Below are positions 48,047 through 57,158 of a stretch of 64,000 nucleotides of DNA, one piece after another. Where the stretch lies: assembly GCF_024721175.1 (NCBI RefSeq), contig NZ_CP099399.1:992001-1056000 (forward strand), written 5' to 3'. The DNA comes from Rhizobium sp. Pop5. GTDB taxonomy: Bacteria; Pseudomonadota; Alphaproteobacteria; Rhizobiales; Rhizobiaceae. Numbering within the stretch: position 1 is the stretch's first letter; each line of letters opens with the position of its first letter. The translations under genes were made by a program, and so were the position numbers. Below the pieces are notes generated by a model that did no database searches, had not been told where the DNA came from, and saw only the letters and a list, made by a program, of their open reading frames with translations.

Positions 48047-48766
48047 ATGTTGCAGCACAGCCGGCCAACCGGCGAATTTCTTGCTGGCGAATTTCTCGCC
48101 GGAATGCGCGCCATTTTTCCGCTTGTTGTCGCTGTCTTGCCGATCGGCCTGGTCTTTGGCGCAGTCGCGGCCACTAAGGGCCTTTCGCCGCTGGAAACGA
48201 CGCTGATGAGCGCACTTGTCTTTGCAGGCGGTTCACAATTCGTGGCAATGGACATCTGGACGCATCCGGCAAGCTTGATTGGCGTCGGCTTCGCGGCCCT
48301 GCTGGTCAATATTCGCCACGTGCTGATGAGCGCGTCGATCGGCACGAAAATGCAATCCTTCTCGGGCGTCAAACGTTATATCGCCATGCTCTTCCTTGCC
48401 GATGAGCTCTGGGCCATGGCGGAGTTCCGCGCCGGCAGCACGCAGCTGACGCCCGCCTGGTATGCGGGCATCGTCACGCCCTTCTACCTCACCTGGGTCG
48501 GCTCATCGCTCGCGGGCGCTCTGCTCGGCGCCTTTCTTGGCAATCCTGCCGTCATCGGCCTCGACTTTGCCTTTCCGGCCGTCTTCGTCGTGCTGGTCAT
48601 GGGCTTCTGGAAGGGGCCGGAAACCGGCGCAGTCCTTGCCGCAAGCGGTGTCGCGTCCGTGGCGGTCCACCACTTCGTGCCCGGCGTCTGGTATATCGCC
48701 GCCGGTGCGCTGGCCGGGCTGGCAACGGCTCTCTGGCAGGGCAGGGTGCGGGAGCAGGCGGCATGA
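48047..48766 (+). CDS. azlC: AzlC family branched-chain amino acid exporter subunit
   Basis: 239 aa with five or six membrane segments. MRAIFPLVVAVLPIGLVFGAV and FAGGSQFVAMD match AzlC, the large subunit of branched-chain amino acid exporters. The ATG at 48047 follows AGGAGG at a 6-nt spacing. It overlaps azlD by 4 nt. Confidence 0.92.
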   Translation: MLQHSRPTGEFLAGEFLAGMRAIFPLVVAVLPIGLVFGAVAATKGLSPLETTLMSALVFAGGSQFVAMDIWTHPASLIGVGFAALLVNIRHVLMSASIGTKMQSFSGVKRYIAMLFLADELWAMAEFRAGSTQLTPAWYAGIVTPFYLTWVGSSLAGALLGAFLGNPAVIGLDFAFPAVFVVLVMGFWKGPETGAVLAASGVASVAVHHFVPGVWYIAAGALAGLATALWQGRVREQAA

Positions 48767-49065
48767 TCCTCGACCTCAACACCTTGATCGCCATCATTGC
48801 GATGGCCGCCGCAACGATTTTCACCCGTCTCAGCGGCCTCGTCTTGATCCGTCATGTCGCGATGGATGAGCGCCGGAGAACGGCGATCGAAGCCATTCCA
48901 CCGGCCGTGCTGATGGCCGTCATTGCCCCGACCGCCTTTGCGACCGGCTGGGCGGAGACGCTGGCCTGCGCGGCGACAGCGATCGCCGCGCGCCGCCTGC
49001 CGATGCTGGCGAGCGTCGTGGTCGGCGTCGCAACGGTCGCTCTGTTGCGGGCTGCGGGGCTCTAA
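48763..49065 (+). CDS. azlD: AzlD family branched-chain amino acid exporter subunit
   Basis: 100 aa with four hydrophobic segments (ITFIAIIAMAAATIFTRLSG-like start; IEAIPPAVLMAVIAPTAF in the middle). Matches AzlD, the small partner of AzlC. The ATG overlaps the azlC stop (ATGA), so the subunits are made in step. It converges with dnaB after 24 bp. Confidence 0.92.
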   Translation: MILDLNTLIAIIAMAAATIFTRLSGLVLIRHVAMDERRRTAIEAIPPAVLMAVIAPTAFATGWAETLACAATAIAARRLPMLASVVVGVATVALLRAAGL

Positions 49066-49089
49066 AGGAATTGGCGCGGCAAGACCGCG

Positions 49090-50592
49090 TCAATGTTCCT
49101 CGTATTGTATGAAGGAGGGATCTGCGAGATCGGCGAAGCGCGTGAATTCCGCCTGGAAGGCGAGCTTCACCGTGCCTGTCGGTCCGTGACGCTGCTTGGC
49201 GATGATCACGTCGGCCGTACCCTTCACCTTGTCGAACAGCGCTTCCCATTCAGGATATTTCGGATCGTGAGGATCGCGCGGCTCCTGGTTCTTGACGTAG
49301 TATTCCTCGCGGAACACGAAGAGCACGACGTCGGCGTCCTGCTCGATCGAGCCGGATTCGCGAAGGTCGGAGAGCTGCGGGCGCTTGTCGTCGCGGCTTT
49401 CGACCTGACGCGAGAGCTGCGAGAGGGCGATGATCGGAACGTTGAGTTCCTTGCCGAGCGCCTTCAGGCCGGTGGTGATCTGGGTGATTTCCTGGACGCG
49501 GTTGTCACTCGATTTGCCCGAGCCGGTCATCAGCTGCACGTAGTCGACCACGAGCACGTCGAGGCCGCGCTGGCGCTTGAGGCGGCGCGCTCGCGCCGAA
49601 AGCTGGGCGATCGAGATACCGCCGGTCTGGTCGATATAAAGCGGCACCTTCTGCATCATCATCGAACAGGCGACAAGCTTTTCGAAATCGGCGTCGTTGA
49701 TGTCGCCGCGGCGGATCTTCGAAGACGAGACTTCCGTCTGCTCCGAGATGATACGGGTGGCGAGCTGTTCGGACGACATTTCGAGCGAATAGAAGCCGAC
49801 CACACCGCCATTCTTGGCCTTCGTGCTGCCGTCCGACTGGACTTCGCCTTCGAATGCGGCGGCGATGTTGTAGGCGATGTTGGTGGCAAGCGAGGTCTTG
49901 CCCATGCCGGGGCGCCCGGCAAGGATGATCAAGTCCGAACGCTGCAGGCCGCCCATCTTGGCGTCGAGCGAATGGATGCCGGTGGAAATGCCGGAGAGGC
50001 CGCCGTCGCGTTCCTTGGCGACAGCTGCCATATCGATGGCGAGGGCGACGGCATCGTTGAAGGATTGGAAGCCGCCGTCATAACGGCCGTTTTCCGCCAG
50101 TTCGAAGAGACGGCGTTCGGTATCTTCGATCTGCGACTGCGGCGGCATGTCGAGCGGCGCGTCATAGGCGATATTGACGACGTCCTCGCCGATGGTGATC
50201 AGCGCCCGGCGCAGCGCGAGATCGTAGATCGCCCGGCCGTAATCCTCTGCGTTGATGATGGTTACGGCGCCTGTGACGAGCCGCGCCAGATATTCCGAAA
50301 CGGTCATGTCGCCGACTTTCTCGTCGGCCTTCAGGAAGGTCTTGATCGTCACCGGGTTGGCGATCTTGCCCATGCGGATGATATCCCCGGCAACCTCGAA
50401 GATCTTCCGATGCAGCGGTTCATAGAGATGGGTCGGCTTCAGGAAGTCGGACACCCGGTAATAGGCGTCGTTGTTCATGAGGATGGCACCCAGGAGCGCC
50501 TGCTCGGCTTCGATATTGTTGGGCGCTTCGCGATAATGCTGCTCCGACGGAGCAACGGCTGCAATCTTTCGAGCGGCGTCGTTCATCATCAT
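49090..50592 (-). CDS. dnaB: Replicative DNA helicase DnaB
   Basis: 500 aa. N-terminal helical domain (NIEAEQALLGAILMNN) binds primase and loader; the RecA-like C-terminal half has Walker A AGRPGMGKTS, Walker B VLVVDYVQLMTG and the DLRESGSIEQDAD motif. Three consecutive ATG codons (50592, 50589, 50586) are possible starts. No intein is inserted in the ATPase motifs. It follows rplI in the usual order. Confidence 0.96.
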   Translation of the reverse strand: MMMNDAARKIAAVAPSEQHYREAPNNIEAEQALLGAILMNNDAYYRVSDFLKPTHLYEPLHRKIFEVAGDIIRMGKIANPVTIKTFLKADEKVGDMTVSEYLARLVTGAVTIINAEDYGRAIYDLALRRALITIGEDVVNIAYDAPLDMPPQSQIEDTERRLFELAENGRYDGGFQSFNDAVALAIDMAAVAKERDGGLSGISTGIHSLDAKMGGLQRSDLIILAGRPGMGKTSLATNIAYNIAAAFEGEVQSDGSTKAKNGGVVGFYSLEMSSEQLATRIISEQTEVSSSKIRRGDINDADFEKLVACSMMMQKVPLYIDQTGGISIAQLSARARRLKRQRGLDVLVVDYVQLMTGSGKSSDNRVQEITQITTGLKALGKELNVPIIALSQLSRQVESRDDKRPQLSDLRESGSIEQDADVVLFVFREEYYVKNQEPRDPHDPKYPEWEALFDKVKGTADVIIAKQRHGPTGTVKLAFQAEFTRFADLADPSFIQYEEH

Positions 50593-50906
50593 CCGTTCTG
50601 TCTTTTTCCAAATCCGGATTTGCAATTCCGGATGGAGAAAATCAAGGGCTTGCGAAAGGAGCGGGGCTCACTTCGCTTAAATCCTGAACGCTGTGCACAT
50701 TGTTCGACTTCTCCACAGTCCAAAGCGAGACAAAGGAGAAATACCCGGAGTGTCACCGACAGGACACGGTACGGAGCCGACTCAGCTCATTCGTTCCGGA
50801 GAAGGTCATGTTAGCGCGATGACATCAGGCACGCAGCAAAAACATCCGGACAATCCCCCGTTAAAAGGCGACCCAATCGCCGCATGAATACCGAGCGGAA
50901 AAAGAA
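50593..50906. other. Intergenic region upstream of dnaB
   Basis: 314 bp with no gene I can support. It should hold the dnaB promoter. TTCTCCACA at 50709-50717 differs by one base from the DnaA box TTATCCACA. Confidence 0.35.
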
Positions 50907-50932
50907 AAAGCCCGGCGCGATGGCCGGGCTTT
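50907..50932 (-). terminator. Intrinsic terminator of the ribosomal operon
   Basis: AAAGCCCGGC-GCGATG-GCCGGGCTTT, a perfect 10-bp stem. On the minus strand it is followed by TTCTTTTTCCG. It lies 26 bp past the rplI stop. Confidence 0.9.
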
Positions 50933-50958
50933 CGTGTCGCGGATCGCTCCGGCGAGAA

Positions 50959-51537
50959 TTATGCTTCGTCTTCGTCGATGCCGTCAGCTTCCGGATCGAA
51001 GAAATCTTCCGGACGCAGCGCGTCTTCGTCGACGCCGTAGATTGCATCGACCGAGGTGAGTTCTTCGCCCTTGGCCTGACGCTCTGCCTCTTCGGCGGAG
51101 CGGGCGACGTTCAGCTCGACATGGATCTCGACTTCGGCATGCAGCTGAAGCTCGACCTTGTGCAGGCCGATCGCCTTGATCGGCGTGTTGAGGTGAACTT
51201 GGTTGCGGCCGATGTTGAAGCCTTCGGCGGCGAGAACTTCGACGACGTCACGGGCAGCGACCGAGCCGTAGAGCTGGCCGGTTTCGCCGGCGGAACGCAC
51301 GACGATGAAGGACTTGCCGTCGAGAACGTCGGCGATCTTCCGGGCTTCCGACTTGCGCTCGAGGTTGCGGGCTTCGAGCGTCGCACGCTCGGATTCGAAG
51401 CGGGCCTTGTTGGCGGCGTTGGCGCGCAGCGCCTTGCCGAGCGGCAGCAGGTAGTTGCGGGCAAAGCCGTCGCGAACCTTTACGGTTTCGCCCATCTGGC
51501 CGAGCTTGGAGATGCGTTCGAGAAGGATGACTTCCAT
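50959..51537 (-). CDS. rplI: 50S ribosomal protein L9
   Basis: 192 aa. The L9 signature is visible at the N-terminus ([20 protein letters not shown], then [13 protein letters not shown]). The N- and C-terminal domains are joined by a long helix; the C-terminus has an acidic rhizobial extension. Last gene of the rpsF-rpsR-DUF2232-rplI operon. Confidence 0.97.
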   Translation of the reverse strand: MEVILLERISKLGQMGETVKVRDGFARNYLLPLGKALRANAANKARFESERATLEARNLERKSEARKIADVLDGKSFIVVRSAGETGQLYGSVAARDVVEVLAAEGFNIGRNQVHLNTPIKAIGLHKVELQLHAEVEIHVELNVARSAEEAERQAKGEELTSVDAIYGVDEDALRPEDFFDPEADGIDEDEA

Positions 51538-51558
51538 TTCTTTTTCCTTTCTTGTGTC

Positions 51559-52545
51559 TCAGATTTTCGTGTCGGATTGTTTGGGGGCATCGGCATCTTT
51601 CGTCGGGGTCAGCGCGATCGCCTTGCGCGTATCGCTGAGACCCAAAACGAGGATGAGGAGAGCTGGCAGCAACATGAGCATCGAGGCCAGGTAGCAGAGG
51701 ATGAGGGCCGGTATGCGCCAGTCCTTGCCGCGTGTGCGGAAATGCAGCGAGGCGAAACCGGAGAGCATGAAACCGGCGCCGAAGGTGCCGATCACGGTGG
51801 CGCCGACCAGCGCCGGAACGCCGCCGAAGAAGCAGGCGGCAAGTCCTGCCAGGAAGATGAAGATCGAATTGCGGTTCATGCGAAGCGAAGAGGGAATGTC
51901 CTCGCGCGGGCGGAGGCCCCTGCCGGATGCCGCGACGATACGCACGGCGCAATAATAAGCTGCGAACAGCATGCCGACCCACATGCCGCCCTGGATCGCG
52001 GGCAGCATCAGCAGGATCAGCGACTTGGTCTGCGCGGTCGCTGCCGGATCGGGCATGAATTCCGGCTGCTGCTGTTTGACCGAGGTGATGAGCAGATCGA
52101 CGATCGGATCGGTAATCTGAGGTCCGTAGCCGATGATCACACCGATGACGATGACGGCGATCGTCACCAGACCACAGAGATGCAGCAGGATATCGGAAAG
52201 CGGATACCAGGCGAGCAGATGGTCGGGGCCGCCGAGTTCGGAGGCGGGACGCGCGAGATTGGCGAGATGGCTGAGCCAGCCGGCCGGCAGCAGCGTCACC
52301 AGAGTCATGATCAGCGCGAAGGAAGGAGAGATGAAAACCGCGCCGAGAGCTGCCGCCGTGACGACGGCGGAGATAGCGGCGGCATTGCCCCAGCCGAGCC
52401 CGACGAGCAGGATCGGCAGCGCCGAGGCCGTATAAAGAAGCGCGCTGAAAAACGACGGCTGCACGCTCGCGCCCAGCACCAGCAGGGCGGCGGTCAATCC
52501 GGCGAGTGCGCCGATCAGCAGCGTTCTAAAGTTCGGTCGTTTCAA
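51559..52545 (-). CDS. DUF2232 multi-pass membrane protein
   Basis: 328 aa with about eight hydrophobic segments (for example TLLIGALAGLTAALLVLGAS). DUF2232 proteins sit between rpsR and rplI in many alphaproteobacteria; function is unknown. Lies 21 bp before rplI. The basic-to-acidic ends suggest cytoplasmic termini. Confidence 0.88.
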   Translation of the reverse strand: MKRPNFRTLLIGALAGLTAALLVLGASVQPSFFSALLYTASALPILLVGLGWGNAAAISAVVTAAALGAVFISPSFALIMTLVTLLPAGWLSHLANLARPASELGGPDHLLAWYPLSDILLHLCGLVTIAVIVIGVIIGYGPQITDPIVDLLITSVKQQQPEFMPDPAATAQTKSLILLMLPAIQGGMWVGMLFAAYYCAVRIVAASGRGLRPREDIPSSLRMNRNSIFIFLAGLAACFFGGVPALVGATVIGTFGAGFMLSGFASLHFRTRGKDWRIPALILCYLASMLMLLPALLILVLGLSDTRKAIALTPTKDADAPKQSDTKI

Positions 52546-52656
52546 GGTCGCTGTCCTGCTTCATCAAGCAGTTAGAGGATGTTGCTGAATCGAATTCAGA
52601 AACGTCTCAACATGGGTTTTAAGAGTTCCGATCCACGCCCATCGCGGAAGGGAGAA

Positions 52657-52678
52657 GGGAAGGCACGAATGCCTTCCC
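52657..52678 (-). other. Hairpin between rpsR and DUF2232
   Basis: GGGAAGGCA-CGAA-TGCCTTCCC, a perfect 9-bp stem with a 4-nt loop. No T run follows on the minus strand (TTCTCCC), so it may be a stabilising or processing hairpin rather than a terminator. Confidence 0.5.
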
Positions 52679-52701
52679 TCAACGACGGTCTCGTTCGCCG
52701 A

Positions 52702-52950
52702 TCAGGCGACGACGTAGGGCAGCAGGCCGAGGAAACGGGCGCGCTTGATCGCCTGGGCGAGTTCGCGCTGCTTCTTCTGGGAAACGGCCGTGATGCGGGA
52801 CGGAACGATCTTGCCGCGCTCGGAAATGTAGCGCTGCAGCAGACGTACGTCCTTGTAGTCGATCCGCGGTGCGTTTGCGCCGGAGAACGGGCAGGTCTTG
52901 CGACGGCGATGGAACGGGCGGCGGACCGGAGCGGAGGAAGTTTCAGCCAT
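52702..52950 (-). CDS. rpsR: 30S ribosomal protein S18
   Basis: 82 aa. The basic N-terminus ([15 protein letters not shown]) and conserved [19 protein letters not shown] identify S18. It forms a dimer with S6, encoded 14 bp upstream. The downstream gap (156 bp) holds one hairpin. Confidence 0.98.
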   Translation of the reverse strand: MAETSSAPVRRPFHRRRKTCPFSGANAPRIDYKDVRLLQRYISERGKIVPSRITAVSQKKQRELAQAIKRARFLGLLPYVVA

Positions 52951-52964
52951 ATCTCAAATCTCCC

Positions 52965-53429
52965 TTATGCACGATCTTCGCGCGGACGGCGCGGACGGTC
53001 TTCACGGTCGCCGAAGCCACCTTCGCGCGGCGGACGCGGGCCGCGGTCGCCGAACTCGCGGCGCGGGCCGCGGTCGCCGCCTTCACGCGGGCCGCGGTCG
53101 TCGCGGTCGCGCTTCTGCATCATGGCAGACGGGCCTTCTTCGTGCTTCTCGACGGCGATGGTCATGTAGCGAAGAACGTCTTCGCTGATGCGCATCTGAC
53201 GTTCCATTTCCTGGATCGCAGCAGCCGGTGCATCGATGTCCAGCAGGGCGTAGTGAGCCTTGCGGTTCTTCTTGATGCGGTAGGTGAGGGACTTGAGGCC
53301 CCAGTTCTCGATACGCCCGACTTTACCGCCGTTAGCTTCGATCACGCCCTTGTACTGTTCTACGAGGGCATCGACCTGCTGAGCGGAAATATCCTGCCGG
53401 GCAAGGAATACATGTTCATAAAGAGCCAT
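52965..53429 (-). CDS. rpsF: 30S ribosomal protein S6
   Basis: 154 aa. The S6 core ([36 protein letters not shown]) is followed by a long Arg/Gly/Asp-rich tail ([18 protein letters not shown]...), as in many alphaproteobacteria. First gene of the operon; about 215 nt of leader precede it. Confidence 0.97.
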   Translation of the reverse strand: MALYEHVFLARQDISAQQVDALVEQYKGVIEANGGKVGRIENWGLKSLTYRIKKNRKAHYALLDIDAPAAAIQEMERQMRISEDVLRYMTIAVEKHEEGPSAMMQKRDRDDRGPREGGDRGPRREFGDRGPRPPREGGFGDREDRPRRPREDRA

Positions 53430-53650
53430 GACAGCTTTGCCTTTCTTGCGTTTGGTTCAACCCGATATTCGGCGGCTAAGCCTCAACGACTGCTCCTGAT
53501 TGGGCGGGCCCAGGCAAGAAAAGCGTTTCCGAGACGGTCGAGAGCGGAGACACGGGAGGCTGGAACGCTTCCGTTCCGAACGATTTGCAAAATGCAAACC
53601 GGCCCTCCGTTCAGCCACCAGCCAGAAGACCGGGTTAACGAACAGGCGCG
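53430..53650 (-). promoter_or_regulatory. Long leader of the rpsF operon
   Basis: If the promoter at 53651-53679 is used, the leader is about 215 nt. It contains several foldable segments (GAACG-GAAG-CGTTC; TTTGCA-TTT-TGCAAA) and, near the start codon, GCCGCCGAATATCGGG. S6:S18 dimers bind their own leader in other bacteria through a CCG-containing hairpin. Whether this is that motif is not shown. Confidence 0.4.
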
Positions 53651-53679
53651 CTTATACGGATTTTTCGGGGAAAGGCAAG
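53651..53679 (-). promoter_or_regulatory. Sigma-70-type promoter of the rpsF operon
   Basis: On the minus strand, CTTGCC and TATAAG are separated by 17 bp, close to the rhizobial -35/-10 consensus (CTTGAC, TATAAT-like). It points to rpsF. Confidence 0.6.
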
Positions 53680-53746
53680 CGCAATCGGACAGTCGAGCCC
53701 GACGCAGGCCGAGGGCCGGCATCGGGCGCATGAAAAGAAAAAGCGG

Positions 53747-54790
53747 TCAAAGCGGCAGCGGATACTGTCGATGCACCTTGGCGATCTCCGCCAGGACGTC
53801 ATCCGAAAGCGTCAGGTCGGCCGCGCCGATATCGACCTTCAACTGCTCCATCGAGGTCGCGCCGATGATGGCAGAGGCCATGAAAGGCCTCGAAAGGCAG
53901 AAGGAGAGCGCCATTGCCGCCGGGTCGAGGCCGTATTTGCGGGCGATCTCCAGATAGGCCTTGGTCGCCGGCTCCTGCAGTGGCTGCAGGCGGCCGCCAA
54001 TATCGTGGTTGATCGAGCCGCGCGAACCCTTCGGCCTGACGCCGTCGACATATTTGCCGGTCAGGATGCCGCCGGCGAGCGGCGAATAGGCGAGCAGCCC
54101 GACATCCTCGTGATGCGAGAGCTCGGCAAGATCGAGGTCGAAGTGGCGGTAGAGCAGATTATATTCGTTCTGGACGCTGGCAACACGCGGCAGGCCCTTC
54201 TGTTCGGAGAGCGTCAGATATTTCTGGATGCCCCAAGTGGTTTCGTTGGAAAGGCCGATCGCGCGGATCTTGCCTTCCTTCACCAGTGCGCCGAGCGTTT
54301 CCAGGATGTCGAGCATGTTGGCAACGGCCTTCTCGCGATCCTGGTTGAAGGGATTGTAGCTCCAGTTCTGGCGGAAATGGAAATGGCCGCGGTTCGGCCA
54401 GTGGATCTGATAGAGGTCGACATAATCCGTCTTCAGCCGCGTCAGGCTGGCCTCCAGCGCCAGGCGGATATTCTTTGCGTCAGCACCTTCGCCGCCGCGC
54501 AGATAGTCGCGGCCGCGGCCGGCGACCTTGGTGGCGAGCACGATATCCCCGCGCTTGCCTGATTTATTAAACCAACTGCCGATATAATCTTCGGTCCGGC
54601 CCTGGGTTTCGGCCGAAACCGGAGTGGTCGGGTAAAGTTCGGCTGTGTCGAAGAAATTGACGCCCTTTTCGACAGCGTAATCCATCTGCGCATGAGCATC
54701 GGTTTCGCTGTTCTGCGAACCCCAGGTCATGGTGCCAAGGCAAATTTCTGAAACGGAGATGTCGGTGCGGCCTAGTGAATTGTACTTCAT
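53747..54790 (-). CDS. Aldo/keto reductase, Tas-like
   Basis: 347 aa. LGRTDISVSEICLGTMTWG and DTAELYPTTPVS (with the catalytic Asp and Tyr) match the Tas/YghZ group. ATKVAGRG supplies the lysine. Substrate unknown. The ATG at 54790 has no strong ribosome site. It belongs to the same broad superfamily as the protein at 12775 but is in a different subgroup. Confidence 0.9.
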   Translation of the reverse strand: MKYNSLGRTDISVSEICLGTMTWGSQNSETDAHAQMDYAVEKGVNFFDTAELYPTTPVSAETQGRTEDYIGSWFNKSGKRGDIVLATKVAGRGRDYLRGGEGADAKNIRLALEASLTRLKTDYVDLYQIHWPNRGHFHFRQNWSYNPFNQDREKAVANMLDILETLGALVKEGKIRAIGLSNETTWGIQKYLTLSEQKGLPRVASVQNEYNLLYRHFDLDLAELSHHEDVGLLAYSPLAGGILTGKYVDGVRPKGSRGSINHDIGGRLQPLQEPATKAYLEIARKYGLDPAAMALSFCLSRPFMASAIIGATSMEQLKVDIGAADLTLSDDVLAEIAKVHRQYPLPL

Positions 54791-54969
54791 GGAAAACCCC
54801 GGTGCGGTCGTGAGGCGGAAGCCTTGGGAGGGACCGCGCAAATCTAGGTCGGATTTGGCGGAGCGCAAGAGCAAAACCGGGCTTTCAGGACGGCGTGAAA
54901 GACCTGGCTGGCAATCCCCGAGCTCGCCAGCCTCTTGCCTCCCGCCTGGCCGGGATCGATAGCAATATC

Positions 54970-55185
54970 TCACCAAAGGATATGATTGGCGCCTCCGCAG
55001 GCACTCCAGGCCCGAATCCACGGTTCCAGGGGAGCTGTTTCTCCCGCGACCGCGTGACGGGCAAAGAGTACCAACATCAGGCATATTAAAAAAAGAAGCA
55101 CCGCGCCGAAGAATCTGTCCGATCCGGAGGGATCGGGAAGCTTCCGACGAAACGCATTCCGCAATCGGGACAAATGGCTGAACAT
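54970..55185 (-). CDS. Small membrane protein, hypothetical
   Basis: 71 aa. A basic start is followed by one clear membrane helix at about 27-45 (RFFGAVLLFLICLMLVLFA). The ATG at 55185 follows GGAG by 6 nt. No family recognised. It may be a real envelope peptide next to the lipoprotein and two-component genes, or a chance frame. Confidence 0.45.
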   Translation of the reverse strand: MFSHLSRLRNAFRRKLPDPSGSDRFFGAVLLFLICLMLVLFARHAVAGETAPLEPWIRAWSACGGANHILW

Positions 55186-55236
55186 GCATCTCTCCATGAA
55201 ATCCGAATGTCGGTAGTCATCGGCTGCAATAGATCG

Positions 55237-55611
55237 TCACTCGCATTCGAGCTGCGGCCTGCGGAAGCTCGTGACGTACCAACGGGTCCCGGAGGAACGC
55301 ACGAAGAATGTATAGAAGCACTCCGTCTCTTTGACGTAGCCGGGCGATTGGGAGATTTCGTAGCGTTCGCCATGGCGCGTTTGACGGATTTCTCCATTGG
55401 TGGTGCCCGTCACCGCCTCCGTGTTGATGCGCCGCCACTGGAAGGCTCGCTGATCGACACCGAGTTCAATGACGTTGTCGGGCGGCCCATAGTCCAGTAT
55501 CACCGCATCCACCGGTCCTCCGACGTAGTTTTTCATGATTTGCGATGCACAGCTTGCCAGCAGCGCGATGGCTGCCAAGGTGAGAAAAGAAGGCATTGGA
55601 CGTGTTTTCAT
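55237..55611 (-). CDS. Lipoprotein, hypothetical
   Basis: 124 aa. Signal peptide with lipobox LLASC (cysteine at about residue 21), so it should be membrane-anchored. The mature part has IMKNYVGGPVDAVILDYGPP and later YTFFVRSSGTRWYVTSF. No domain recognised. The ATG at 55611 starts the signal peptide. It lies just downstream of the two-component genes on the minus strand. Confidence 0.75.
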   Translation of the reverse strand: MKTRPMPSFLTLAAIALLASCASQIMKNYVGGPVDAVILDYGPPDNVIELGVDQRAFQWRRINTEAVTGTTNGEIRQTRHGERYEISQSPGYVKETECFYTFFVRSSGTRWYVTSFRRPQLECE

Positions 55612-55721
55612 AGGCACAGCGGCGGCTCCAGTTGGTTTTAACGCTCGCTACGAGGCGAAAATTACGAGCGCATTACCAATGGAGGAGACCTCTGCGATTG
55701 ACGCCTATTGCGTGCGGCTGC

Positions 55722-57158
55722 CTAAAAGGAGTGCTGCCGGCCGGCACCCAATCCGCCGATCTCGAGGCGCACTCGGAAACCGCCGTCGGTATCGGCAAAC
55801 AGCAGCCGCCCGAGATGAAGCTCGGCCGCTTTCTGTGCCAGGTTGAGCCCCAGCCCTGCGCCGGACGAGTGGGTATTCAGCCGATAGAAGGGTTCCAGCA
55901 CGCGCACGCGCTCCGCGGCAGGGATGCCAGGCCCTTCATCGGAGACATCGATGAAGCCTCGCCCGTCGACCGTGACCGCGATCGTGCCCTTGTAGCCTGA
56001 ATGATCGACCGCATTGCGGATCAGGTTGGTGACCGCAAGCTCTATCGTCGAGGGATAGATCATGAAGAGTGCCTCGGCGGGAGCCGGCTCGAAGAAGAAA
56101 TCGTAACCCGCGTCGATGACGCCAGGCGCGAGATCGGCCGCGATCCGTCCGGCAAGCTGGTTCAGGTCAACCATCTGGGCGGTTCGAGAATCAGCGCCAA
56201 TAGCCTGCATGTCGAGCAATTGATGCGCGACCCTGGAAAGACGGTCGATATCTTGCAGCAGCTGGCGACTGTCCGCGCTTTCAGGCAAAAGGTCTGCTCG
56301 CGTTCGGACGATGGCGATCGGTGTGCGCAATTCGTGGGCGGCATCCGCCAGAAAACGGCTATGCTTGTTATAGCCGTGATCAAGCTTTGAAAGCGTGTGA
56401 TTGAAGGCGTCGACAAGCGGAATGATCTCGCTCGGAACTTTCGAAACATCGAGGTGGGTCGATCGTGTTTCGAACTCGATCGTCTTTGCCTGGTTTGCCG
56501 TGTCGACGAGACCCGTCAGGGAGCGGCCGATCGAATAGGGTGTGACGATCAGCGTTGCCGCACCTGTGACCAACAGGATCGGAACCACGAGGATCGCCAG
56601 AATGGCACCGGTTGCCGGAACAACGCCTAGCCAGAACATTTCTGCATCCCCGCCACTCTCTGGAAGATCGATATCGAGATTGATCCAGATGTTGACGTCC
56701 TGGTTTTTCGCGCCGATGCGGTCGGTCGATGTAACAAACTGAAGGCGACCGATCGGCGTATCGCGATTGCCGACCGCTACATGCTTGGTCGGGCCATCCT
56801 TTAACGTTGCTCCGTCAATGGACATCGGGAAGATTTCGCTCAGCAGCTCCTTTGGAAATGCGCCGCGCTGGTAGATATTGTTTCTTTCATCCCTGACGAT
56901 GAACCACAAATCCGGATACCGACGTGTCAACTCGGCAAGCTCCGGCGCCTCGATGACGTTGAGCGTACCGTCGGCTTTGCGTTCCACGTGCTCTGCAAGG
57001 ACGCGGATGACCGATTCATTGGTATCTTCAAGTTCCGGGTCGATGATCCAGACCCAGCCCGCGAGCAGCACGAAGAAGAACACCAGAAGACATGCCTGAA
57101 GGCCGATCAGACGCCGTGTCAGTATCCATTTGAGCGAGCGGCTCTTGCGCAGTCTCAT
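55722..57158 (-). CDS. Sensor histidine kinase
   Basis: 478 aa. Two membrane helices (about 16-38 and 176-206) flank a periplasmic sensor; a HAMP-like linker leads to the dimerisation helix with His275 (AAHELRTP) and the ATPase (N box RNAVDHS at 381, G1 DEGPGIP at 407, G2 SGAGLGL at 432). TctE/QseC-like layout. Its ATG overlaps the regulator stop (ATGA). Confidence 0.93.
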   Translation of the reverse strand: MRLRKSRSLKWILTRRLIGLQACLLVFFFVLLAGWVWIIDPELEDTNESVIRVLAEHVERKADGTLNVIEAPELAELTRRYPDLWFIVRDERNNIYQRGAFPKELLSEIFPMSIDGATLKDGPTKHVAVGNRDTPIGRLQFVTSTDRIGAKNQDVNIWINLDIDLPESGGDAEMFWLGVVPATGAILAILVVPILLVTGAATLIVTPYSIGRSLTGLVDTANQAKTIEFETRSTHLDVSKVPSEIIPLVDAFNHTLSKLDHGYNKHSRFLADAAHELRTPIAIVRTRADLLPESADSRQLLQDIDRLSRVAHQLLDMQAIGADSRTAQMVDLNQLAGRIAADLAPGVIDAGYDFFFEPAPAEALFMIYPSTIELAVTNLIRNAVDHSGYKGTIAVTVDGRGFIDVSDEGPGIPAAERVRVLEPFYRLNTHSSGAGLGLNLAQKAAELHLGRLLFADTDGGFRVRLEIGGLGAGRQHSF

